A stretch of DNA of 13,629 nt from Hymenopellis radicata (lineage: Eukaryota > Basidiomycota > Agaricomycetes > Agaricales > Physalacriaceae). The stretch is taken from positions 1 to 13,629 of the forward strand of contig JADNRX010001147.1 in the NCBI GenBank assembly GCA_015501595.1, written 5' to 3'. Numbering within the stretch: the stretch's first letter is position 1; each line of letters begins with the position of its first letter. Of the stretch, positions 1-7,605 are shown piece after piece. A program made the translations under genes and the position numbers. Under the pieces are notes generated by a model. That model was not told the DNA's origin and ran no database searches. It worked only from the letters and a program-made list of their open reading frames with translations.

Positions 1-784
1 CTCAGCGGAGTGAAGTAGAGGACCTGGCATAGGTAGTAGTGTTAAGTCTTAGGTCGTAGCCAATATATGATAAACTCTCTTGACATATGCATTGGGTGAA
101 ACGGAGTGTCTTAATCCAACGTATGAATGCGTCGTCAGAACTTCCGCACCGGTCATTGTATCGTCGGAGGTGAGGATGTACAGATTATCTCGCACTGTGC
201 CAGAGACAGAGAGCTAAGGCTCGAGCGTTGATATTTGAAGTCCTCGAGGTTATGTGTCACAGTCACGGAATTAGTGACGGATACGCCGAGACGCGATGTA
301 GCCAATTGTCCTCGAGTTGGACATCGCAGATATGATTTCTAGTGCAGTAAGAGTGTAAATTGGGCAAAATGAGTGATCCAAGCTGTGAGCGCGTTTTGCT
401 GTTTAAATAGAATACACCAAGAACCAGCCAAGAACAGCGTGTCATGGTATATTGATCGGCAATAGCCGACGTCTATTTTCCTTCCACAATGACCTCGACA
501 CATCTAAGTACTGGCCCGATGCTCGTCAGCCTCATACCGGTCCAAGATCCAGTGAAGACAAATGCACACTAGCTGGTTTTATTGTGTTATCTTTCTCCAT
601 CGGCAATCCCGCCAACGAGACAACACCGGGGAGTCCCGAGCTGTATTCTTATTGACAAAGCCTTGCACTGTGGACGTCGCTGGCCTTCGCGGCTAAGCGA
701 TCAGTTCATGCGCCTAGCGCGCTGTTTCCTGCTCGGGTTTGTGGACCTGCTGGATTAACTTACTGCTTGCGGTAGGGACCCTCT
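1..784. other. No recognisable gene; upstream spacer
   Basis: Both strands were read for long reading frames, splice-linked exons, tRNA-like folds and repeats. Only short frames of about 60-67 codons without recognisable motifs occur. I see no conserved domain and no clear repeat. The right edge is set by the start of the sequence that is repeated in inverted orientation near 6875. Confidence 0.5.
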
Positions 785-1322
785 TGCGACAGCGACATGC
801 AAGCTAGACGTCTTGGAAGAGTGCTAGAAGTACAATATGCACGTATGTCCTTTCCCGCCGGCCCAAGAATCGCTACTGACGTCGGCGAAATAGATGTGCC
901 TCCATAAATCCATTACTGTTATTTATTTTGAACCCCGAAATCTACATTGCCTTGTGGTCCTTTGCTCACATCGCCTCGTGTTATCGCCAAGTCGCGCAAA
1001 GAGTCTGCCGCATCAAAATCTCCGTCATCTTTGGGCCAGTCAATCCAATAGCATCGCCTCCCTCCTTTCCCCGGCCTAGTTACACGACGGAAATCTTCCA
1101 TCCGTCCACATTGACCGGTCAAAGACCATCTCTTTGCTGTGACAGCCGATCTCATTGTTCGTCGGCAGGTCCTTGGACCGTCGTCCGAATCGGGTAATTT
1201 GTGTATGTGGCCCTTGAACAATGATAAATACCAGTATGACCAACAAAGGCGCGCTCCTCACGTCTGTATCTTGCACCCAACCACCACCTAACTGCACACT
1301 ACTCCCTCCGCTATACTCATCG
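785..1322 (+). promoter_or_regulatory. Upstream region of the exon-array gene, shared with its inverted paralog
   Basis: This stretch matches, as reverse complement, the sequence in front of the short paralog (6364-6875). Shared blocks include TTTCCCGCCGG at 851-861, a long block around 970-1010 (TCGCCTCGTGTTATCGCCAA and following), GGTCAATGTGGACGG read on the opposite strand near 1110, and TGGCCCTTGAAC near 1207. A TATA-like GATAAATA lies at 1223-1230, about 93 bp before the ATG; the paralog has TATAAATA at the matching place. Apparent antisense reading frames here are not kept in one frame between the two copies, so I read the region as promoter and 5' leader, not as coding. Confidence 0.6.
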
Positions 1323-2036
1323 ATGGCCCGCCAGTCTACGAAGAAAGTAAAAGCCGCCTCTGGCAAGCAGACATCAGGGAGCGACAAAGGTATGTAAGCT
1401 TTCTCGTGAGTTTAGAGACAGAGCTGACTGCCATTGTGTAGCTGTCGCTGCTGCCGCCGCTAAGAAGACTCGACAGAGCAAAAAGAAGACGATCGCGAAT
1501 AATGGTGCGCACCTTTGCTCATCGTTGGTTGAACGGTGGATACTAACTGAGATCCAGGAGACGAAGCAACCACCTCCGACGCGGCTGGCACGTCCGCCGA
1601 TGCCTCCAACGCGCAGACGACCTCGCAGGCGACCGATTCTGCCTCTGGCGAATCGGTTGATCAGCCTGGAGGCTCTCACCTGCAAACCAATCAACCGACT
1701 GCCAACGCAGCCGCAGCCCCTACTCAGGATGCGCCGGACGCGACCGACCCTCCCCCTCGACGATCATCTCGTATAGCTGGTGAGCTTTAATTCAATCTTT
1801 TGAATGTCCGTAGTATTCATCATACCTTTAACAGCCATCGGTGCTCGAGCTCAAGCTGCCGCAGACGCTGCCCGAGCTCAGGCTGCTGCAGCCGCTGCTG
1901 CTGCGCCGAAGGCCAAACGTGCTGCTCCGAAGAGAAAGGACAAGGGAAAGGGCAAAAGACGCCCAAGTGACGATGATGAAGACGACGACGAGGCCGAAGA
2001 GCCTCCCAAGAAGACGCGTGGACGTAAAGCTCCTGC
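785..2036 (+). repeat. Arm 1 of a diverged inverted duplication
   Basis: The promoter and exons 1-4 of the exon-array gene correspond in reverse orientation to about 5930-6875. The arms are separated by about 3.9 kb that holds the rest of the long gene and the complete Abp1-like gene. Exons, introns and upstream blocks all match, so this is a DNA-level duplication, not a retrocopy. Edges are by eye, plus or minus some tens of bases. Confidence 0.75.
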
Positions 2037-3193
2037 TGGTGAGTTCCTCGCCTGATATGTCAGGACAACGACACTAATAGTTTTCTTTCAGCCAGGACCG
2101 ACAATAATGATGAAGATGATACCAATGAGGACGACGATACAGCTGCGAGTTCTTCGAAGAAGAAGCGCGCTCGTAAGGCTCCAGCGAGTAAGTCTCCTCT
2201 CTAGCATGAAAGGACGACAATGCTGATCGGTTTCTTTCAGCTCGCGCTGCCAGGAACGACAACGATGACGAAGATGATACCAATGAGAACGACGACGACG
2301 ATAAAGCTGCGACCTCTTCCAAGAAGAAGCGCAGCCGTAAAGCTCCTGCTGGTGAGTCCCTCGTCTAACATGCAAGGACAGCAACACTCATGGTTTTCTT
2401 TCAGGTTGTGCTCCCAGGACCGACAGCAACGATGAAGATGATACCAGTGAGAACGACGACGACGATACAGCTGCGAGCTCTTCCAAGAAGAAGAGCGGTC
2501 GCAAGGCCCCTGCTAGTAAGTGTCAACTCTAACATGAAAGGACAACGACACTGACAGTTCATTTCTTCAGATCGGAAAGGCAAGAAGCGCAGCCGCGAAG
2601 ACGACAATAATGACGATGATGATTCGTCTACTAGGCGTAGAAGCCAACGCCGCAGAGGCAACAACGGTGCAGCTATCGGTGAGCATGATGGTTGTTGGTA
2701 TGAAAGACTGTTACTTACACGAGGCTTTAATCCTTTCAGCTGTCGGTGCAAACTCGGGACCAGCGGTCACGGCTCAGGCTCCAGCAAACGCGGTCACGCC
2801 GGCTCAACCTGCGGCTCCGGCTCCAGTCGCAGCTCCAGTTCCTGCCCCCGCGCCGCCTCCACCACCACCGCCTCCGCCACCGCCTCCGCACCTCCGCCTC
2901 CACCTCCGCCACCTCCGGCGCCTGCCGCCCCTCATCTCACTCAGGCTCAGGCTCCTCCACATGCTCCTGGCGCTGCTTTCGGGGTCGTCCTCGCTACGAT
3001 GGTCAACGGTCAATTCAACGGACCCATCGTGTACCCGCCTATCGCGCCCGGCGCTGGGTTGCTCTACATGTACGAGGATGGACCTATTCCCGAACAGATG
3101 TATTACCCAAACATTGGACTGCGACGCGAGCAGCCGGTCATGATTCTTCCGGGGGCGCCACCGAAAGATTCGCAAGCCTGGCAGCAGCCGTAG
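1323..3193 (+). CDS. Low-complexity, probably nuclear protein with tandemly duplicated acidic/basic exons
   Basis: Not a family I can name. Exons by splice signals and frame: 1323-1389, 1442-1504, 1558-1779, 1835-2038, 2092-2187, 2241-2351, 2405-2515, 2571-2678, then 2740 (or 2778)-3193. All eight introns are phase 1. The protein starts MARQSTKKVKAASGK and has RRSSRIA at about residues 111-117. An Ala/Lys-rich stretch follows, then repeated units (residues about 186-291) of a run of D/N/E followed by SSSKKKRxRKAPA. A Pro-rich region comes next, and the C-terminus contains VYPPIAPGAG and ends in QAWQQP. Basic clusters suggest nuclear import. Alternating acidic and basic repeats with one unit per exon recall Nopp140/Treacle-type architecture, but that is an analogy in layout only. 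The last exon has a frame problem: from the strong acceptor at 2739 the frame is Ala/Pro-rich but ends in an alien tail, whereas the plausible C-terminus is in another frame. A 1-nt indel or use of the acceptor at 2777 (giving 465 aa) would resolve it. Confidence 0.7.
1989..2570 (+). repeat. Tandem array of exon+intron units inside the gene
   Basis: Three full units of exon plus following intron (exons 2092-2187, 2241-2351 and 2405-2515; introns 2188-2240, 2352-2404 and 2516-2570) repeat with a period of about 149-166 bp. The end of exon 4 with intron 2039-2091 looks like the partial first unit. Exons are 96, 111 and 111 nt, all multiples of three and flanked by phase-1 introns, so units can be gained or lost without breaking the frame. 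The introns (53, 53, 53 and 55 nt) are also alike, sharing a core near ACATGAAAGGACAACGACA and ending in TTTCTTTCAG or similar. Confidence 0.85.
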
Positions 3194-3738
3194 GGTGGAG
3201 TTGATTTGAGTGGAGAAATGTTTTGTTTCGGATTTTCTCTTTTGTTTTGGTTTGAATTCTGTGTTGTGTCGTCTGTAATTGCATCTTTCCAACTCTGCTT
3301 TTGGAGTGGAACCGTAGCTTGTACATAGTGTAGTTTCTCTCCCTCGCTCTCCTCAGTCGCCACAGGCTCTTGTAACAATGATTATTATTTAATATTTTAG
3401 GTTGAGCACGCGTTAGAGGCTCTTCCTGATATTTCTGGGTCCGAAATTTTACAGCTTATGCTCCCAAGTAAGCGAAATGACTTTGCTGCCGCCTGGCTGC
3501 CGCTGTACCGCTTAACTTTAGTAAGGCTTGCTTAAGGCGGGCCGGAAATAGCAATCCCGCATATCCGATCGGCCCAGTTAAGAATCTGGGTTAGGGTTAC
3601 AGCTTTGTCTTGTACTATCATCACTGCCATCAGCATCTTCCTGCCTATATCTTCGATAAATCGGCGACATTTATCTCTTGAATATCCGCCTTTCTTATTT
3701 ACCTTTGACTGCTCGTCTGCAGCTAGGCGGGATCGATA
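3194..3738. promoter_or_regulatory. 3' flank of the exon-array gene and promoter of the Abp1-like gene
   Basis: No gene seen. The first part after the stop at 3191-3193 is T-rich and fits a 3' UTR, with an AT-rich stretch near 3377-3400 as a possible polyadenylation area. The part before the ATG at 3739 contains a telomere-repeat-like box GGGTTAGGGTTA at 3588-3599, about 140 bp upstream of the start, and CTATATCTTCGATAAATCG near 3645. No clear TATA box could be assigned. Confidence 0.45.
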
Positions 3739-5725
3739 ATGTCTCTGCATGTGAACCTTTCATCGCCTGCGCTGCGAATCGCATACGACAAGGTTGTAAA
3801 GGAGCAGGGTATCGACTGGGCTTTGTTCACATATGACGCTGGTACGAATGACTTGAAGGTGCAGTCCACGGGCGATGGTGGCCTGGAGGAGCTAGAAGAG
3901 GAGTTTAGCGATGGAAGGATTCAGTACGCCTTTGTGCGGGTGGTCGATCCGAATGTGAGCTTATCTTCCTTTCTGTTCCGGCTTTTGTGGTTAAGCTGAT
4001 GTGTGTTTTGCAGAGCAAACTCCCAAAATTCGTTCAGATCAACTGGTGTGGTGACGGGGTGCCCGAGGCCAAGAAGGGGCTATTTCACACCCACTCGAGC
4101 GCAGTTGGTCGCTTTCTCAGCGGAACACACGTCGTTATCAGCGCGCGTAACGAAGTTTGTATAATGTCTTTCTTTAACCGTCACTCGCTAATCTATGGAT
4201 CTCATAGTCGGATGTAACGCCAGCTGTCATTATGAAGCGTGTAGAGGCAGCTTCTGGAGCCAAGTATTCGTTCCAGAAAGAGGCGCCTCGCAAATCTGAG
4301 CCAATCGCTCCTGTTGGCAGCGCGTACAAGCCAGTCGGAAAAGTCGATATCGCTTCTATGAAGCAGGCCGCTCCTCCACCACCCAAACCGAGCCTGCCTA
4401 CTGGCCCTCGTCCTACTGGTGCTGGCGGTCTGTACGGCAAGAAACCTGGCGGCAGTGCTGTAGAAAGTGCTTGGCCGGAAGAGGAGAAAAAGCCTGCACC
4501 TGTTGCTGCGCCGCCACCGCCATCTGCACCGCGTCCATCGATTCCGACTGCACCACGGCCCAGTCAGCCTCCGATTGCATCGTATACATCGCCGGCCCAG
4601 CCTGTTGAGTCTACTTTACCCACCAAGCCTTCGGATGACGACAAGATTGGACCTGTGGGAACTGCGTATACCCCAGTCTCCCTGCCCGCGCCGAAAAAGC
4701 TAAAGAATCCATTTGCCAAATTTGAGCAGCCAGCGCAACAACCGGAGCCTGTCAGGTCGTTTGGTGGCAGTGGTGGTGGTGGTGCTCCAAAGAAGTTGAC
4801 ATGGTCTGAACGACAAGCTATCGCCAAGAAGGAACGCGCAGAAGAGGAAGCTCGCAGTCAGGCTGCGAGTACACCTGTTCCGACACCACCTCCATCGGCG
4901 TCGCGCCCTGCTTTCAAAACTGCTGCTGTCGTTGGAGGTGCTGCGGCTTTGGGTGGTGCTGCCGCTGTCGCTGCGTCACAGTACGAACCCGAACCCGAGC
5001 CAGAGGAAGAAGCTTACGAACCTGAGCCTGAGTTTTCAGCTCCTCCTCCTCCTCCTCCTCCTCCTCCTCCGCCACCACCTCCACCCGCGCCGGTTCAGGA
5101 GCCATACTCTGCTGCGCCACCTCCGCCACCTCCGCCTCCGCCTCCACCACCCCCTCCACCCCCGATGGCCCAAGCTGCTCCTCCACCCCCTCCACCCCCT
5201 CCTCCGCCACCTCCAGCTGCCGCTGCTGCACCTGCAGGAATTACAGCTGTCGTATTATACGACTACGAGGCAACGGAAGATAATGAAATGGCTCTCGTTG
5301 AGGGTGAGATTATCAGTGAGATCGAAGAGTTAGATGAGGGTTGGTGGAGTGGCTTGAGTGCTGATGGCAGGAGAGGCATGTTCCCGGCCAACTACGTCGA
5401 ACTGAAAGAAGTTGGTGAAGAAGCGCACGCACAAGAGGAGCCTCCCAGAAGCCCTTCGCCGCCTCCTGCGCCAGCGGCTGCAGCCGAAGACGAAGGTATT
5501 ACAGCTGTTGCGCTTTACGAGTACGTTGTTTCTCCCTCTCTTTCAACAAGGGCGGTCACTGATTCGTTTGCTAGTTACGATGCCACGGAGGATAATGAGC
5601 TGACGTTCAAGGAAGGTGACCGGATTATCAAGATTGAGCCTGCAAGTGAAGACTGGTGGCAAGGTGTGGATGTGCATGGTAGAGAGGGACTGTTCCCAGC
5701 GAATTATGTGGAGGTTGTTGAGTGA
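3739..5725 (+). CDS. ABP1: Abp1/drebrin-like actin-binding protein: ADF-H, poly-proline region, two SH3 domains
   Basis: Exons 3739-3954, 4014-4154, 4208-5520 and 5575-5725 give 606 aa. Residues 1-~140 form an ADF-homology domain (starts MSLHVNLSSPALRIAYDKV; contains FVQINWCGDGVPEAKKG and HVVISARNE). Then come two copies of a Pro-Val-Gly-x-Ala-Tyr-x-Pro-Val motif and KKLTWSERQAIAKKERAEEE at about 314, both typical of fungal Abp1 proteins. An acidic PEPEPE stretch follows, then three poly-proline tracts of 15, 16 and 12 residues (about 398-460). SH3 domains lie at about 464-518 (ALYDY-type VLYDYEA, WWSG, FPANYVEL) and 550-606 (ALYDYDA, WWQG, FPANYVEVVE). In the family the ADF-H domain binds F-actin and the SH3 domains recruit endocytic partners and regulate Arp2/3 at cortical actin patches. 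The third intron interrupts only the second SH3 domain. Compared with yeast Abp1 (592 aa, one SH3) it has an extra SH3 and unusually long proline runs. Confidence 0.92.
5041..5215 (+). repeat. Proline-codon microsatellite tracts in the Abp1-like gene
   Basis: A (TCC)10 run at 5041-5070 continues into mixed CCN codons to about 5086. Two further CCN tracts lie at about 5118-5165 and 5179-5214. They encode poly-proline of 15, 16 and 12 residues separated by short Ala/Gln/Tyr linkers. The first tract is a near-pure trinucleotide repeat and therefore likely to vary in length between strains; the other two mix CCA, CCT, CCC and CCG, which suggests the proline run itself is being kept. Confidence 0.85.
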
Positions 5726-5943
5726 ATGGACATTACTACAGTCTACAGGCTTCGATGTATGTACGGAGAAAAGGACAGAAGGATTTTGGACTTTCTGCCA
5801 CTGTCCGACTTCATAAAGGGCCAGCTCGAGTCAGCCTCGTCAGTATGCAAAACAGCGCTAGCAGGCTGGCATGGTGGTTGGTAGAAGTATGGGACGATTT
5901 ATTAGAGATACTCTATGCTTGAGAACTACATCCAGCAGGAGCT
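5726..5943. other. Convergent 3' flanks of the Abp1-like gene and the short paralog
   Basis: No gene seen between the stop of the Abp1-like gene (5723-5725) and the stop of the minus-strand paralog (5944-5946). On the minus strand AATAAA occurs at 5898-5903, about 40 bp past the paralog stop, and could serve as its polyadenylation signal. Similarity to the exon-array gene ends close to 5930. Confidence 0.5.
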
Positions 5944-6363
5944 TTACGTCTTCCTGGGAGGGTCTGTTTCATCTCCCTTCTCCTCCTCTTCATCGTCACT
6001 TGGGCGTCTTTTGCCCTTTCCCTTGGCCTGTCCCTTTGGAGCAGCACGTTTGGCCTTCGGCGGAGCAGCTTGAACTCGGGCAGCGATGGCTATTAAAGGT
6101 ATGATGAATACTACGGAACATTCAAGAGGATAAATTGCAACTCACCCGCTATGCGAGAAGATCGTCGAGGGGGCGGGTCGGTCGCGTTGGACGCATCTTG
6201 AAGAGGGGCGACGACTGTCTTCTTAGCGGCGGCAGCAGCGACGGCTACACGATGGCGTTCAGATACCTCTCTAAAGTCAAGAGAAAGCTCACATACCTTT
6301 GTCGTTCCCCGACATCTTCTTGCCAGAAGATGCTTTAACTTTCTTCGTAGACTGGCGGGCCAT
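5944..6363 (-). CDS. Short inverted paralog of the exon-array gene (103 aa, possibly decaying)
   Basis: Exons on the minus strand are 6297-6363, 6146-6244 and 5944-6089, giving an intact 103-codon frame plus TAA. It begins MARQSTKKVKASSGKKMSG, matching the long gene's start, keeps DPPPRRSSRIA at the end of exon 2, and has PKAKRAAPKGQAKGKGKRRP in exon 3. Both introns match introns of the long gene in position and sequence; the second shares GTAGTATTCATCATACCTTTAA. Relative to the long gene it lacks about 250 bp, from the end of exon 2 through intron 2 and most of exon 3. It stops where an 8-bp deletion beside an ACG repeat turns ACG-CGT-GGA-CGT-AAA into ACG-TAA. The repeat exons and C-terminus are absent. 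It could be a functional short protein (promoter and splice sites are kept) or a truncated pseudogene with an accidentally open frame. Confidence 0.7.
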
Positions 6364-6875
6364 TGATGAGTATAGCAGAGGGAGTGGTGTGTAGTCAGAT
6401 GGTGGTTGGGGAGATACAGACGTGAGGAGCTCGCCTGGGTTGGCCATACTGGTATTTATATCGTTCAAGGGCCACATACACAAATTACCCTATTCGGACA
6501 ACGGTCCAAGGACACGAACAATGGAACCGGCTGTCACACGAACAATGAGACGCGGTCAATGTGGACGGCTGGAAGATTTCCGTGTAATTGGGCAGCGGAA
6601 AAGGAGGGACGCGATGGTATTGGGTTGACGACGGAAATTTCGAGAAAGCAGACTCTTTGCGCGACTTGGCGATAACACGAGGCGATGTTGTGGACGAGCA
6701 AAGGTTCACAAGGCAATGTAGATTTCGTGGTTGGAAATAAATGGATTTATAGAGGCACAGCTATTTCACTGATGTTAGTGGCGATTCTTGGACCGGCGGG
6801 AAAGAACATACGTATATATTGTACTCGTAACGCTGTCCGAGCGCGCTCAGCTTGCTTGCCGCTGTGCACGAATCT
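6364..6875 (-). promoter_or_regulatory. Promoter region of the short paralog, copied with the gene
   Basis: On the minus strand TATAAATA is at 6453-6460, about 90 bp before the ATG, in the context CGATATAAATACCAGTATGG. The long gene has GATAAATACCAGTATG in the same place. Further upstream TTTCCCGCCGG (6793-6803 on the plus strand as its complement) and TCGCCTCGTGTTATCGCCAA (about 6665-6690) are also shared. Similarity fades near 6875, next to a GGTTAGGGT motif on the minus strand. Confidence 0.6.
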
Positions 6876-7600
6876 GACCCTAACCATAACACAATTCTGC
6901 AACGCAACCATTGATAAATCTGCCAACGTTTTCTGGGGCCGACTTCATGCTCGGCACGGTCTGGCATTGTCAAGAGTGCATTGAGATTGATCATTAAGAA
7001 TTTCTATGCAGAGAGTCTCCATTTTGAGAGAGTTGTGGGTCAGTAGCACGAAGGGAGTCACCCAAAAGGGAAGTGAAATGTTTAGAAAGATGTGTTTGAA
7101 GCTGGGAAGGGGGAGGGGGGCCTCTCTAGTAAATCCTCGGTTTGGAAGAGGGTTTCGAGATTTAGAATATCTGGAATTTGCGGACCAAGCAAGGCGGCTT
7201 CGCGGCGGAGGGCAGTCTGAGTTTGGAACGAAATCTCTGGGATGGCTTTCAATGTTATGGAAAGTCATCCAGTACTGGATGACAATTGAAGTCCTAAATC
7301 AAGTTGTAAATCTTTATGAAGAGCAAGTAGAATGAAAGAGAATGTGAATCCAAACCATGATGAAAATCTGAGTTCCGTGGTCTGTAACAGTAAGGTAGGA
7401 TAGTCTGAAAAGTAGATTAGAGACTGGTAAGGGGGTCGAAGGCCTCCCTAGATTGACGAACTGGAGCTGGGTTGACAACGTTTAGAACACGAGAATGTTG
7501 CTGACAGTTGTGGCGGCTTCCCGGCTTCTGGGCATTTGGAACGAAATTTAGATCTACGTGCACATTCAAACGTGATGAATTGTCATTCACTGGGTGACTA
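6876..7600. other. Intergenic region with a diverged direct duplication
   Basis: This lies between the promoter of the short paralog and the 3' end of the FAD oxidase. A 109-codon frame (7006-7335, +) and a 107-codon frame (6945-7268, -) overlap each other here, but neither shows recognisable motifs or an intron pattern, so I do not call them genes. The main content is a degenerate tandem duplication described separately. Confidence 0.5.
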
Positions 7601-7605
7601 TTATA
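7014..7605. repeat. Diverged ~318 bp direct duplication downstream of the FAD oxidase
   Basis: Three anchors recur with nearly the same shift. GGCCTCyCTAG occurs at 7119 and 7441 (322). GGCGGCTTC..CGGC..GGGCA then TTTGGAACGAAAT occurs at 7222 and 7535 (313). GTCAyyCA..CTGGrTGAC occurs at 7264 and 7582 (318). Between anchors the match is patchy, for example TTTAGAA and GGCGGCTTC. The second copy begins right after the oxidase stop codon, so the unit seems to be the gene's 3' untranslated or downstream region. Confidence 0.6.
7264..7283. repeat. Perfect 20-bp palindrome
   Basis: GTCATCCAGTACTGGATGAC equals its own reverse complement over all 20 bases. The equivalent place in the other duplicate (7582-7598) holds a shortened, imperfect version. 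It could be a transcription-factor site, a processing signal for the oxidase 3' end, or an insertion footprint. The sequence alone does not decide. Confidence 0.9.

Larger units (their letters stand above)
5930..6875 (-). repeat. Arm 2 of the inverted duplication
   Basis: This is the counterpart of 785-2036 on the opposite strand. It is shorter because of the ~250 bp missing around exons 2-3 and smaller indels in the upstream region. It ends just after the stop codon of the short paralog. Confidence 0.75.

Noticed and set aside
919..1387. Antisense reading frames of about 100 codons in front of the exon-array gene
   Set aside because: Similar peptides appear opposite the paralog promoter, but in different frames because of indels not in multiples of three; the conservation is explained by promoter duplication.
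2039..2570. CRISPR-like regularly spaced repeat
   Set aside because: The spacing is due to duplicated introns between coding exons in a fungal gene; units are diverged and coding, with splice signals at each border.
2610..3143. 177-codon frame running through the proline tract of the exon-array gene
   Set aside because: Its start is inside an exon and an intron, and after the tract it becomes Leu/Arg-rich nonsense while a better C-terminus exists in another frame.
2804..3292. Minus-strand glycine-rich frame
   Set aside because: It is the complement of the poly-proline CCN codons and has no independent support.
4914..5231. Minus-strand Glu/Val-rich frame opposite the Abp1 proline tracts
   Set aside because: A complement artefact of repeated CCN and GCN codons.
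6406..6675. Plus-strand frames over the paralog promoter with peptides like FKGHIHKLP
   Set aside because: Mirror of the same promoter sequence; the frames are not kept intact and have no domain.
7006..7335. Possible 109-aa gene on the plus strand
   Set aside because: No motif, no introns, overlaps an equally long minus frame, and the second copy of the duplication does not keep this frame.
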